Position numbers and translations under genes: made by a program
Shown: in pieces, positions 32,341-45,700 of the stretch
Layout: every line of letters begins with the position of its first letter
Position numbering within the stretch: the first letter of the stretch is position 1
Notes under the pieces: generated by a model
What the model was told of the DNA's origin: nothing
The model's input: the letters and a program-made list of their open reading frames with translations, nothing else
The model's database searches: none
DNA from: Closterium sp. NIES-65
Lineage: Eukaryota > Streptophyta > Zygnematophyceae > Desmidiales > Closteriaceae
Assembly: GCA_948144175.1 (NCBI GenBank)
Contig: CANXME010000319.1
Coordinates: 46,986-110,985 of the forward strand
Length of the DNA: 64,000 bases
Reading direction: 5' to 3'

Positions 32341-35300
32341 ATGGCTACCCCCAGTGTCCTTACCTTTGATGCTGAGGGTCGTGCTGTTGACTTTGAGGTC
32401 TGGGTCGATAACCTCCAGCTGTTCCTCCAGTGCGATAGGGCAGACGGACTCTCTCTGTTCGATCTCACCTCTCGTGTCTCTCCTGCCCCGCCGACTACTG
32501 CTGACAGCACTGTTTGCTCACAGTGGGCCACACGCGATGCTGCTGCCCGTCTTGCTGTGCGTCGCCACTTACCGACCACTGAGCGTGCGCACTTTAGTCA
32601 GTACAAGAGTGCTAAGACCTTGTACGAGGCTGTAGTTGCACGCTACTCTTCCCCTGCCACTGCTGCTCTTAGCCGCCTCATGCTGCCGTACCTCTTCCCT
32701 GACCTTGCTGCCTTTCCCACAGACGCTGACCTCATTACGCACCTTCACACTAGTGACACTCGCTACCGCGCTGCGCTTCCTGCTGAGTTTTGTGCGAAGA
32801 ACCCCCCCCCATATGTACATCACCCTCTACTACATAGTCACCCGGCTCCCTGACTCCCTTCGCTTAGTCAGGGACCACTTCCTCTCAGTTTGCCCCACCA
32901 CACTCACCGTTGACCTCCTCGAGGAGCGCCTCCTAGCAGCAGAGAAGAGCATAGTCACTGTAGGAGCCTCTCGTGGTGACCCTCGCACCCCCGTCTTTGA
33001 GGGGTGTTCCCCCTCCCCCCTCTTGCCCTCCGTTGCTTGTGTTGCTGCGGCCGACCTCGTTGGTTTCGAGTCGGTCGGCGCTGCGTCTGCCCCTAGCGGG
33101 AGACGCCGCACAGGCAAGGGCAAGGGGGGCAAGGGCACTGGAGGGGCTAGCGGGGGCGATGGAGGTGGTGGTGGAGGCAGTGGAGGGGGTGGGGGTGGTG
33201 GTGGGAGTGGTGGCGGGGGTGGAGGTGTCAGTGGCAGCAGTGGAGGCGGAGGAGGCGGCGGAGGTAGCGGAGGGGGCGGAGGCGGCGGCGGCAGCGGTGG
33301 AGCTGGTAGCGGCTCTGCGCAGAGAAGTGGTTCCGGTGGTGGTCCGCGCCAGCAGCAGCAGTGCGCTCGTGAGACCCCGTCCCCTGAGCAGCTTCGTGAG
33401 TGGTACGCTGGGCGTCAGCGAGGTGGGGGTACTGGTCCTTGTACCTACGTCCTCCGTACCGGCGATTGCGCTAGTGAGCAGTGTGGGGGCCCGCACTCCA
33501 CCCAGCGCTGCTTCGACTGCCTGACGGACGCGTGGCGTCACCAGTTCCCTAACGCCACTGAGATCCCTCGCTGGGGAGAGCTGTCTAGGGCGGGGATTGC
33601 TATCTTTGATCTTGATTATGATGCTATTCTTGCTGCCATGTATGCTGTGTCTACTAGTGATGAGGGTGACTGTTACCTATGTGTTCCGCCTGACCCGGGC
33701 ATTGAGGCTGCTGCTCTAGGTGCTGCTGGTGAGGCTGCTGCTCTAGGTCCTAGTGCGTCTGCTGCCCCAGGAGCTGGTGAGTCTGCTCTCTCAGGTACCA
33801 CGTCGGCTTAGGCCTTACACACCTTCACCCTTGACTCGGGTGCTTCCCGCTCCTTCTTTCGAAACCGCACCATGCTTACGCCGCTTAGTCGGCCGGTTGC
33901 GGTCTCCCTGGCGGACCCCTCTGGGGGTCCTGTCCTTGCCCACTTCTCCATTGTCTTACCGTGTCCGGCAGCCCCCTCTGGCACCCTATCAGGTCTCTAC
34001 CTCCCCTCGTTCTCTAAGAACTTGGTGAGTGGAGCTGATCTACAGGATAGGGGGGTTGACCAGTTCACTCCTGCGAGTCAGCGGGTGACCCACTGTACGT
34101 GTGCTCGGACGGGCCGACATTTGGCCACGTTTACCCGTCGGCCGGGGTCGAGCCTGTACACACTGACTACTGAGTCTCCTTCGGCTGCTGCGTCTGGTCA
34201 GGTAGCTGCGTCGAGTCAGGTGTTTCCTGCAACGTCCAGGTCTGGTCCTGAGTCTGCTCCCTGCTCGTGTCGTCTCCTGTCTCACGAGACTCTCCTTTGG
34301 CACCACCGCCCTGGTCACCCCTCCCTGCCTCGTCTCCGAGGCATGGCCTCTCGTGTCCTTGTCTCTGGTCTCCCCCGGTCCCTTCCTCCCCTACCTCCGG
34401 GGCCTACCCCTACCTGCGTTCCTTGCGTCGAGGGGCGGCAGCGCGCCGCCCCTCACTCCTCCGAGTTTCCTCCGACAGAGGCTACGCTGCAGACTCTTCA
34501 CATGGACGTGTGGGGCCCCGCCCGCATCCGTGGCCAGGGTCACGAGCGTTACTTCCTGTTGGTGGTTGACGTCTACTCGTGTTACACCACGGTGTTCCCC
34601 TTACGCAGCAAGGGTGACGTCAGTGAGGTGCTGATTGACTGGATCCGTGCAGCTCGTCTCCAACTCAGAGAGAGTTTCGGCTCAGACTTTCCTGTTCTGC
34701 GTCTGCACTCTGACGGAGGCGGGGAGTTTTCCTCTGCCCGTCTGGGAGCCTTCTGTCGTGCACAGGGCATCCGCCAGACCTTCACGCTTCCGGCCTCTCC
34801 ACAGCAAAATGGGATTGCTGAGCGCCGCATTGGCATGTGCGGAGATAACTGTTGCAACGGGAGCTAGACTACGGGCTAGGCACGTGTGCTCGTGTGATCT
34901 CTGCGTTCGTTCACTTAGTCATTTCCTTGTGTTTACGCTTCTTGCTAGTTCACCGGGAGAATTGGCAAGAGTTTCACTAGGAAAACATGACATCAATAAT
35001 CCAATGAAGTTGGCAATGCAAGACTACATCAGAGCTAGCATTCAGGTCGGCCAACTGCCAGCGCAGCTTGGTCGACCGCGTTCCAGCACGACTTGGTCGA
35101 TCGCACTCCAGCAAGGCAAGGTCGACGGCGTGCCAACGTCGTAGGTTGATGGCGTACCAGCATTGCTCATGCAGGACAGCAGTGCACCCGCTTCGCAGGT
35201 GCGCGCAGATGATTTGCCGTGCAGAGTCTCGTCACCTGCACAGCGCACACACCACGTCAACCTCGAGCTGACGACTGCCTCTGATCCGCCACGACGACCT

Positions 35301-38300
35301 CGGGATACCACCACCGAGGTCGGCCTCGCCAACTTCGCCTGGGCGACCGTCGCACTCCTCCGCAGCACTTTGTCACCCAGGTAACCTGGTCGACCGGGCA
35401 ACCACGTCGACCAGCAGCTCCCGTACGTGCCCGTCGACCTCCCAAGTTGACGACCACCTCCATGTCGACCTCACCAGGACGACCACGCCCCTCGGTTGAC
35501 CTCCTCCATGTCGACGTCCCTTCTGGTCGACCAGCTCTACGTCGACCAGCACTAAGTCGGCCAGCGCAGTTGTCGGCCAACCACCCACGTCGGCCACCCG
35601 AAGTCGGCGTCACGAAGTTGACGCCCCGCTAATCGACGCCCAACTGCTCGGCGTCCTGAGTCGAGGTCGACGTCGGCTCCTCCTTCGTCGACCACCAGGT
35701 CCAGTCGACCACCCGCAGGTCGACCAACAGTCCATCAGCCGACCACCGAAGTCGGCTTCCCCAAGTTGACGTCACCAAGTTGACGTCCTCCGCAGGTCGA
35801 CTCCTAAGTCGACCTCCCCGAAGTTGGCGCCACCCTGAAGTCGACGCCTGTGCAGTGGTCCCCGTGCAGGTCGACCTCCTTGTCAACCAGCTCGCCCACT
35901 GCTGCAGATCGGCTGCTCCCCTAACACCCGACCACGATGTCGGCTCCGCCCAAGCGAGGACGGGGCCAACACACAACTCCCGTTGACAGCATGGTCATGG
36001 ACATCGCTCGTACGTCCATGATCCATGCGGCTGCCCCCCATTTTCTGTGGCCGTTTGCGGTTCAGTACGTAGCGCATCAGCTCAACCTTCAGCCCCGGGT
36101 CTCCTTGCCAGAGACCTCCCCCACCTTGCGGTGGACGGGGAAGGTTGGCGATGCGTCTGCGTTTCGGGTCTGGGGATCTCGGACGTTTGTCCGCGACTTG
36201 TCTGCGGACAAGCTGTCCCCCCGTGCTGTTCCCTGCGTCTTCCTTGGCTTCCCCCCTGACGCGCCTAGGTGGCAGTTTTACCACCCCACCTCGCGCCGTG
36301 TTCTGTCCTCCCAGGACGTCACCTTTGACGAGTCGGTGCCTTACTACCGTCTCTTCCCCTACCGCACTGCGCCCCTCCCCCCGCCGCCGCTCTATCTTGC
36401 GCGAGGTCCTCCCCCGGTTGACCCCCTCCCCCCTCAGGGTCCTACCCCGCCAGGTGTGTCCCAGGTAGACGCAGTGGAGCTTGTCGAGGTAGCTGTTGAC
36501 TCTGGTGCTGCTAGAGGTGCTGAGCCTGCGGGTGCCGGGTCTGGAGGTGCTGAGCCTGGGGGTGCGGAGCCTGGGGGTGCTGAGTCCGGGGGTGCGGAGC
36601 CTGGGGGTGCTGAGCCTGGGGGTGCTAGGTCAGGGGGTGCTGAGCCTGGGGGTGCTGAGCCTGGGGGTGCGGAGCCTGGGGGTGCTGGGTCTGCTCGTGT
36701 GGCCTCTCGCGGTGCTTCGTCGAGGCGGGAGCTACTCTCTCCGCAGGAGCTGCGCGAATGGTTTGCCCGGCGCTGGAGCCGTGCTGCTGGAGCTGCAGCT
36801 GCGACTGCTACTGCTGGTCCTGGAGGTGCTCGTACAGACGGTACTGGAGCTGCCGGGACTGGGGGTGCTGCTCGGGCTGCTGGAGTTGGTCCTGCTGGAC
36901 GCACTGCTGGACGCACTGCTAGAGGTGACGCTCCTACTGGAGTTGGTGCTGCTGGAGCTGCTGCAGCTGCTAGAGCTGGAGCTGCTGGGGGTTATGGCGC
37001 TGGTGGTGCTGCTGGCGGTGGTGATTCTAAGGGTGCTAGAGTTGGCGCTGTTGGAGCTGGAGGTGCTGCTGGCGCTGGTGCTGCCGCTGGGGGTACTGGT
37101 GCTGTCCCTGCTGGTTCTAGAGGCGCTGCGCGGCCGCGGCCGTACTTCGTTCCGCTCCTTCAACAGGTTCTTAGTCTTCCGCCTTCTACTGGACCTGCTC
37201 CTCCCTTAGAGTGTCCACCGCCTGTCCAGTCGCAGCCACAGTTACAGCCCGCCTCCCCCCGGCCTGCTCCTTCTCCCTACGCTGGTCCTACTGGGGGTCT
37301 TGCTGAGCGTCGTGAGCCTGCGTCTCGTCCTGCGTCGCCTGTTCGTGCTGCTTGCACTAGTGGTCGTACTGCGCGTCCGCGTCATCTTGCGGTCCCAGGC
37401 ACACACCAGATGGCACTGCGTCCTTCAACTGCTCCTCTGCTTGTCCCGTTGCCATCTCCTCCAGAGTCCTCTCTTCTTGTTCTTGCTGACCCGGAGTCTG
37501 ACTCTCTTCGTGCTGCCAGTCCTACTGCCACGCGTCTCCTGGCTACTGTTGTCACTGACCCTTCCTTTGAGTGCACTGCTGCGTCTGCCCTAGTTGCTGA
37601 GCTTGTCGATTTTGCTGCTCGCTGTCGTCTAGACTACGCTGGTAGTCTTGTTGCTGAGTCTGAGTCTGTCTGTCCTCCGTCCGTCGGGGGTGAGTGTGCT
37701 CTTAGCACGGACGTCCTTGAGGACAGGCAGGAGGAGTTCTAGTGTTTTGCTGCTGCTTTGCCTCATCTCGTGTCCACGCTGATTGCCCCTGAGGGAGACC
37801 CGGATGCACCAGACATCCCGACTCCTCGATCGTACGCTGAGGCGATCGAGGGTCCCTACTCCTCTCAGTGGCAGTCAGCCATGGACGCAGAGATGGCTTC
37901 CTGGAAATCCACAGGCACCTACGTCGACGAGGTTCCCCTTCCTGGGGCGAACATCGTCAGTGGCATGTGGATTTTCAGGGTGAAGCGGCCGCCGGGTTCT
38001 CCGCGTGTCTTCAAGGCGCCCTACGTGGCTCGTGGCTTCAGTCAGCGGCAGGGAGTTGACTACTTTCAGACCTTCTCTCCCACCCCGAAGATGACCACTC
38101 TTCGGGTACTGCTGCACATAGCCGCTCACCGTGACTACGAGCTGCACTCTCTTGACTTCAGCACTGCTTTCTTGCAGGGCAGCCTGCACGAGGAGATCTG
38201 GCTACGCCGCCCACCTGGCTTCACTGGGTCTTTTCCTCCTGGTACCCAGTGGAGCCTCCAGCGGCCAGTCTACGGTCTCCGCCAGGCGCCCCGTGAGTGG

Positions 38301-39368
38301 CACGACACACTGAGGACTACACTTGCGGCTCTTGGGTTTGCTCCTTCTACAGCAGACCTGTCGCTGTTTCTGCGCACCGACACCTCTTTGCCGCCATTCT
38401 ACATCCTCGTGTACGTCAACGACTTGGTCTTTGCCACTGCTGACACTGCTGGACTAGCCCACGTGAAGTTCGAGCTGCAGAAGAGACACACGTGCACAGA
38501 CCTGGGTGAACTGCGCAGCTACCTTGGCTTGCAGATCACCCGGGACAGAGCACAGCGCACCATTACCCTAACTCAGTCACAAATGGTGCAGCAGGTCCTT
38601 CAGCGCTTCGACTTCACGTACTCCTTGCCTCAGGCCACTCCTCTGTCTACTCGCCACTCGCTCTCAGCTCTGCCTTCAGATGAGTCCGTAGAGCCGAGTG
38701 GCCCGTACCCAGAGCTTGTTGGCTGCCTCATGTACCTGATGACCTGCACTCGACCTGACCTTGCATACCCTCTTAGCATCTTGGCACGCTATGTTGCTCC
38801 TGGGAGACACCGACCAGAGCACATGGCTGCAGCGAAGAGGGTGTTGCGCTACTTGTGCAGTACGTCGGGCATGGGGCTAGTGCTTGGAGGGCGACGTCGA
38901 GTGGTCCTCACAGGTCACGCAGACGCTTCTTGGGCTGACGACCAGGCTACGCAGCGGTCGTCAGAGGGTTACACCTTCACCCTTCGCTCCGGCTCTGTTT
39001 CGTGGCAGTCTACCCGCTCGTCTTCTGTTCTCGGCTCGAGCTGTGAGGCTGAGATCTACGCGGGGGCCATGGCTGCACAGAAGCTACGCTGGCTCACCTA
39101 CCTGCTGACTGGCCTAGGAGAGCCGCCTCGTTCTCCTCCAATTCTGTACGTAGACAACAAGGCCATGCTGGCCTTGTGTCGGGAGCACAGACTAGAGCAC
39201 AGAACGAAGCACATTGCTCTTTGCTACTTCCTTGCTCGTGAGCTGCAGCAGCGTGGTCAGCTGCGCCTTGCTTACGTGGCCTTTGAGGCCAACACTGCTG
39301 GTGATCATCAGCGCTTCTGTACGATGCTAGGTCTTGTGCCTACTTGGCCTCACTTGCTCACTTCTTGA
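32341..39368 (+). pseudogene. TE-C gag-pol pseudogene
   Basis: Gag begins MATPSVLTFDAEG at 32341. The frame shifts +1 at a 9-C run followed by ATATG (802-812 of the 32 kb block). It then carries the Gly-rich segment, SPEQLREWYAGR, the zinc motif, and a premature TAG at 33809-33811 before protease DSGAS. Integrase follows until the solo LTR inserts at 34838. The frame resumes at 35994 through the linker (GGAEP repeats 36530-36700, SPQELREWFARR), with TAG at 37740-37742 where TE-B has CAG. RT reads YVND instead of YVDD (38412-38423). RNase H has lost about ten residues near its end (after EANTA, about 39299). At least six independent defects make it dead. Confidence 0.93.
34838..35988 (+). mobile_element. 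Solo family-G LTR, 1151 bp, in TE-C
   Basis: Begins TGCGGAGATAACTG and ends CCCGTTGACA. It is flanked by the direct repeat GCATG (34833-34837 and 35989-35993). Removing it plus one GCATG restores integrase coding (GIAERRIG / MVMDIARTSM), as in TE-B. A solo LTR forms by recombination between two LTRs of a full element. It is rich in GGTCGACC and AAGTCGGC motifs. No full family-G element is in the window. Confidence 0.93.
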
Positions 39369-39565
39369 CCTTGCTTGTACGGTGATCTTTCTATACCTGC
39401 ACTTGCTTGTTTCCCTATATATATGATCTTGCATGTGAACTGGCCTTGTGGCCTTGCTCTTGTGCTCGGACTGTGTGGTGACGTTGTGATCCACCCTGAG
39501 CTTGCTTTGCTTTGCTTGACTGGTCTTGTGACCTCTTGTTCTCCCCCACTTTGCCTATGGGGGTG

Positions 39566-39690
39566 TGTCAAACTCTTATGCTATAGTCTGTGTAGGTTGT
39601 AGTGGGGTAGACAATATGGGGTACAACACTTCTAGGTTTTCCTACTTGTACCCACGTGCTTCCTAGTGCACACATTCCTCATTCTTCACA
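39566..39690 (+). repeat. TE-C 3' LTR, 125 bp
   Basis: Begins TGTCAAACTC and ends TTCTTCACA. Four differences from 31291-31415. It shares the GTAGTGGGGTAGAC core with the other short LTRs. Confidence 0.93.
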
Positions 39691-39695
39691 GCTGA

Positions 39696-39876
39696 TAAGA
39701 TAGTTGGTGGTGAAAATCAAGACAAAAGCTTTGCTCCTTAGTCTTCGCCACAACCAAGAAATCATAAACTGTGCCAACCATTTTCGCACGGTGAATGTAT
39801 CGCAGACTATGTGTAAAAGGCGAATGGTTTTGTACGCGTTTTGGAAGCAATACGTGATTGTTACAGGCTACTTTAC
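39696..39876. other. Host-like remnant between TE-C and TE-L
   Basis: AT-rich DNA without a gene. A minus-strand frame of 65 codons has no recognisable features. Confidence 0.5.
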
Positions 39877-40221
39877 TGTTCAAGGGTTATTTTCCCTAAA
39901 TTTCCCCCCAACACAATCCCAACCTTATCTCCATCCAATCGCTTTGGGATTTCCTTGATTTCCTTGTGCCAAGTGGCACTCTAGTCTTCTTGGTTTACAA
40001 TTCCTTGTCCCACAAACTACTTTCCAGCTACCGATCTTGCATGCTACTTAAACCTTGCTTGCACTTGTCATTATCAACCAATTCTCATTCAACTATTACT
40101 AAGCAACTTCCCTGCCTATTTCGCCAACACTTATTTCGCCCAAGTCTTCTGCCGCGCTTTATCCTCAATTTAGTCAACCCCGCTATTATTCGAGATTGGA
40201 GTTAAGTCAAGGGGCCTAACA
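39877..40221 (+). repeat. TE-L 5' LTR
   Basis: 345 bp, TG...CA. Paired with 52732-53071. Confidence 0.88.
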
Positions 40222-42757
40222 CTTGTTATCAGAGCCTTCGCGGGGAGCGACTTCCAACGAGCGACCGTCGACGACGAGACTACGACGTCATCGTTCCGCG
40301 GTGCCGAGTTGCAGACTTGGAGTCGTCGAGCAAACATGGACGAAATCATGCACGCTCTCCCCCACGACATGAGCAACACATTCACGCTTGCCGACCTCAT
40401 GCGTCAATCGAACAGTTGACGTTGGAAAATCGTCAGGTACGAGCCGAAATGCAACAGCTTCGCAATTTGACTTCTAACCCCCATGGTCATGCCACACCAT
40501 CTCCTGTGCCCAACATGTCAAGTGGTGCGGAAGCGCTGTCGGAACGTCGAAGCGTTCTCAAGCCGCAGAAGCCCGAGCCGTTCGACCCAAGTCAACGCGA
40601 CGCGAACGTGCATACATGGATCTTCATGCCAAACAACTAATTTGCCGCGAGCGGGGTGCAAGAGGTGGACGTGCAGCAGCGGATCAAGTACTCCGTTACG
40701 CTGCTGTGGACCCTAGCCTTGGAGTGGTGGCGCCAACTTACGCAGGCTACTGTTAGAAGGACCCAGTTTGACAGGCATCAACAGGGCATGGGGCATGCAG
40801 CTGCAACTTCGAGCCTAGGGAGTTTGGCTTTAGGTGTTACCACGGTTCCGACGACATGGGAAGGATTTGAAGCGGCGCTGAAAAGTAGGTACGACTTGGT
40901 GAACGCCTCCGAAGCTGCTAGGAAGTGTTGCGTCATTTCCGACAGATAGGAAACGTCCAGAAGTACACACGATGGTTTTTTAGCATCTCCAACGAGATAG
41001 ACGACATCACGGAAGCAAAGATGCGTGATCGCTACCTTGAAGGGTTGAAGCCGGACATAGCGGAGATTATAACGATTCATGGGTTGTCCACCTTCGAGTT
41101 GGTAGTCGTAGCAGCAGAACGCGTCGACGTAGTACGAAGCCGACGGGGTCGTGACGATTGTGATAGGGGATACAAACTGATCAATGACTCTCAATCGAGG
41201 GACGGACCATCGCCCATGGAGAATGGTGCTGTTAACAAGGACGGCTCACAGAAAACTGGATTTAGGGGGAACTGTCACAACATGAAGCGGGACTGCCCAC
41301 AGCTTAAGGAGCGGCAGCAAGGAAACGGAATCCACAAGTAGATAGCAGGTCGTTAGCTGGTGTTTACGCTTCTAAACCCGCCACGTCTACCGACGTAGAG
41401 GAGACGACCTTAGAGCAGCCATCTACGCCGAACGAGGTAGACACTGTTGATTGTCCAATCGTGCTTCTAGGGAAGCTCCGTGGAGTTCCAGTCAAGATTC
41501 TCGTAGATAGCAGAGCTAGCTACTCGTTTGTCTCTTCATCGCTAGTTTCTCGTCTCCATATCGAAGTACATTCGGCAGTCAACTTCAAGGACGCGCACAC
41601 TTCATAGATGGGACACCACTTCGCAAGTTACGCGTAGTGCTAGGGCTAATCACAGTTAGGCGTGACTTCGACTCTACGACGCTGGACGGATACGACTTCA
41701 TCTTCGGTAGGGATTGGCTACGAACAAATAGTACTCATTTCAATTGGGCTCAGGGAAGCTGTAGTGTCAAGGTAAACGGGGAGTTCCGGGAGCTGCCACA
41801 GTGGAGTGATGGGTGACATCCTCCACAGCCATCATCAATGTTGTTCGTGTGCAGCAGCTGGTGAAGCGTGCGGCGTGGATCTTCGCGATTTTCCTTGAGG
41901 AGGTGGAAGCTGAGGAGGGGAAAGGAGGGAGCGCAATAGTTGTGAGAAGGCGAATCTTTCTGCTGAGGTGAGTGCACTGTTAGCAGAGTTCGCAGACATC
42001 TTCCCCGGCGAGTTGCCCCTAGGATTACCTCCGAGCCGAGCAATAGATCATCGAATGGAGTTGGAGCTGGGGAGTAGGCCAGTAGCGAAGCCACAGTGGA
42101 GGTTGAGTCCAGCAGAGACAGTGGAGATGATGCAGCATGTTAGAAACTTTCTAGCGCAGGGGTTCATACAGCCATCTAGATCGCCTTGGGCAACACCGTT
42201 ATTTTTCGCACCTAAGAAAGATGGAGGGTTATGGATGTGCATAGACTACCACGCACAGAACGCCACCACCGTTAAGAATAGTTTCCCAGTGCCGAGAGTA
42301 GAGGATCTTCTAGATGCAGTGCAGGGCGCTAGAGTCTTCTCAAAGATCGACCTTTGTTCGGGTTACCATCAAATCCACGTAGTTCCAGACGACCAGCACA
42401 AGACGACGTTTCGTACGAAGCAAAGGTCGTACGAGTTTAGGGTTCTACCATTCGGTTTGACCAACACCCCAGCGACGTTTCAGACGCTCATGAACACCGT
42501 CTGTCAGAATCGTAGCAGAAAGTTAGAACAGGAAAGGGGATTTGCACTAGCAGCAGTTGAGATACATATAGGAAACCCTAATTGGGTTGTACTTGCTATA
42601 AAGTACCCCACTGCAGGCTAGACAAACTACACATTTTGACACACCCCCATAGTCAAAGTGGGATATGATCAGCACAACAAGTAGCAGTTCACATTTCACA
42701 AATATAAGCAAAACTAGAGGCTTTCACAGAGGGCAAGTGAGGAGGAGGAGGGACTAT

Positions 42758-45700
42758 TGTTGTTCAGGATCCGTCACTTTGAGAACTTACGACAAAATCA
42801 TTTCTCAACTAAACGCAAATCCGCTCAGTAGGAAGTTGCGCCTTAGGCTTAGCTACCATCTCCAAGTTGAATCATTTGTTAAGATGGTCTAGAGAGTGAG
42901 AACCATATGAAAACGTCCAGCAGCCGCATAACTAGTATGGTGGAGGAAGTACAAACATTAGGGCATAGGAAGTTGGAGTTGGGGACTCCAAGAGAACCAT
43001 GAGAGGGAAGGGGTTCTCCAAGAGCTAGGGAAGGATGGTAGGAACCTTCCCAGCAGCAAGGATGCAACCCTCGTCATGAGGTCCTTGAGGTGTCACATGC
43101 AAAATCCAATCTAGTTGGATTTTGCCTAGGTGTTGCAACATTTGCAACCCATGCTAGAAAATTCTAGCCACCCCAATCCAAAAGTCAAAGTTGCCTTCCT
43201 AACCACCCAACCAAAGATCCCTTTATAGTCATATCCCAAGTAATCACCCAAATTAGATATAACCCCAAAAGGTAATAAGAAATCCAAATCTTGGAAATCT
43301 TGTAACTTGGGCGATCTTGGTCGGAATAAGGCGATCTTGGTGTTGCTGGAAAGCTCTTGATTTCTCCTGCATGATCAAGCATTTAGACTTGGAGAAAAAC
43401 ACAGAGATGGTAATATCCAACAGCCATGCATAATGACATACGCTCATGCAAATCATGCAAGCACAAATAGCACGAGCACTCGGCAGGACGTTAGGATGAC
43501 ATGCACTCAGAATGACGTGCATCCAACAAACTCCCCCTCACACTAATGGACTGCATGCACACACACTCACACAAATGCAAACTCTCATACACACAATCAG
43601 ACATGCACTCACGACACTGCTGCCCACACTAGTGCAATGTCATGCCGCACATCTTAGCACACTTCCAATGTGCGCTCTGGGGAAGTCTTTTAGTGAAAAA
43701 ATCTGCCGCCTGCTTGCTAGCCTTCACGTGGTGAAGTTCAACAATCCCCTCCTTCACCATCTGCCTCACCCACTGCCACTTAATCTTCATGTGCTTGTTC
43801 AGCCCATTCAGGATAGGATTATTGGCCATGCCAATAGCAGCCTCGCTGTTAGAGAAAAGTGGTGTAGGTCCCTCCTGTTCAGCTCCCATGTCCTCCAGCA
43901 GCTTTCTCAGGAGCACAATCTCCTTGATGGCATGGTACATCGCCATGTACTCTGCCTCTCCGGAAGACTGAGCAACCTCACTCTGCTTCTTGGACCTCCA
44001 GCTCACTGGTCCACCTCCGACCATGCACACAAAGCCGCCAACCGATGACTGATCCTCATCCTCTGAGGCCCATGTGGCGTCGGTGAAGCACGACAGCTTC
44101 AAGGTTCCATGCGTGACCCCATCTGCTCCTATCTGTTTCAGCTGGCCGCCAGCTGAAAACTGAACACCAGCAGATGCCGTTGATCCGAGGTAGCGCACCA
44201 AGCGCTTTGCCACCTCCAACTGCTCCTCAGTGGGCCGCTGCACAACTCTGGCCAGCTCCCCCACTCCGAATGAAGCATCAGGTCGCGTATGCACAGCTGC
44301 ATACATCACACTCTCAAGTACATCATCCTCCTCAGCTGCCTTCTTCAGTTTGAAGCCCGCAGGGAACGGTGTCATCACAGTGCGACCCCTAGTCACACCA
44401 TACCGCTCCATGACACCAGAGATGTAGTGTGACTGATGCACCTTCAACCACCTCCTCTCAACATCCCTCTCAATCTGCAGCCCCAAGTAGTAGTGGACAT
44501 CCCCCAGCATCTTGCACTTGAAGTTGTCCATCAGCAGCTTCTGTGTCCTCTCAATCTGCTCCATGGAAGGTGAGAAGAGCAGTATGTCATCGACATATAC
44601 CAGCAGCAAGAGCAGCTGCTCCCCCTCTCCAAGCAGAAACAAGCTGTGATCTGCCTAGGACGTCTTGAAGCCTCCACCCAGCAGCACCTCCTCCATCTTC
44701 TCGTACCAACACCTGGGCGCTTGCTTAAGGCCATAGATGGCCTTCTTAAGCTTGCACACCCGGCTGGTCCCATCCTTATAGCCGTTGGGCTGCGCCATGT
44801 AGATATCCTCCAACAGCACTCCATTGAGGAACGCAGTGGTGATATCCATCTGCTTCACGTGCCACCCCTTCACAGCTCCGCCAGCCATCAAAGTCCTCAA
44901 TGTCAATGGCTTAGCATCGGGAGCGAAAATCTCCCCGAAGTCGACCTTCTCCTTCTGCTGAAAACCCTTGGCGACCAAGCGGCTCTTGAACCGCTCCAAC
45001 GCACCATCAGCACCACTCTTCACCTTGAAGACCCACTTGCTGCTGATCGGCCGTCGCCCCTCGGGTAACTCAACAAGCTCCCAAGTCCCATTCTCAATGA
45101 GACTGTTGAACTCCGCATCCATGGCAGCCTTCCACTCCTCCTTCTAGGGTCCACTCAGTGCCTCCTCCACTGTGGCTGGTTCTCCAAGCAAGGGTGTGAA
45201 GAAACAGAACGCCATCTCCTCATCCTCTCCCTCATCCGCCTGAACCGCCATGGCACCTTGCTTGGGTCCTCTCAAACGGCTATACTTCAGCCTTGAGGGT
45301 GCTGCTGCCACTCTCTTCTCGCGGGTTGCAGTCTGCTGCCCATGTGATGAAGCTCCTCTCTGCACACTCCTCTTGGTAACCTTGGCGTTTGCAGCAGACT
45401 CGGGCTGAGTTGGTGAGTCCACATGTGCCGACTCATCCTCCAACCCCTCCTCCGCAGCAGGACCAGCACCTTGCTGCTCACCACCGCCACTGTGGTCACT
45501 GGTCAGCTCTGACCCAGGGAGATCCTCAAGGTGCAGCTGAACCTCCTCCACTGCAGACCGCTCAATCTCCTGTAGACGCAAGCGAATCTGCACTTGCTGC
45601 TGCTGCTGCCAATCCTTGTACATGACGTCCTCCACAAACTTGACGTCACGACTGACCAGCGTCCTCTTGCTCTTGGGGTCCCACATCAGCCACCCCTTCG

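Larger units (their letters stand above)
31291..39690 (+). mobile_element. TE-C: full-length but inactivated copia
   Basis: 125-bp LTRs (31291-31415 and 39566-39690) differ at four bases by eye. The target duplication is GCTGA (31286-31290 and 39691-39695). The primer site is TGGTATAGAGCAGG (31416). A leader of GGCCCCGTCGCCGCCCCT-type repeats runs about 31550-32100, followed by CGAGCCGCCCAGCAGC repeats to about 32250. Gag-pol is from 32341. The 3' end CCACTTTGCCTATGGGGGTG matches TE-B. It is interrupted at 34838-35988 by a solo G LTR. It is older than TE-B by LTR divergence. Confidence 0.94.
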
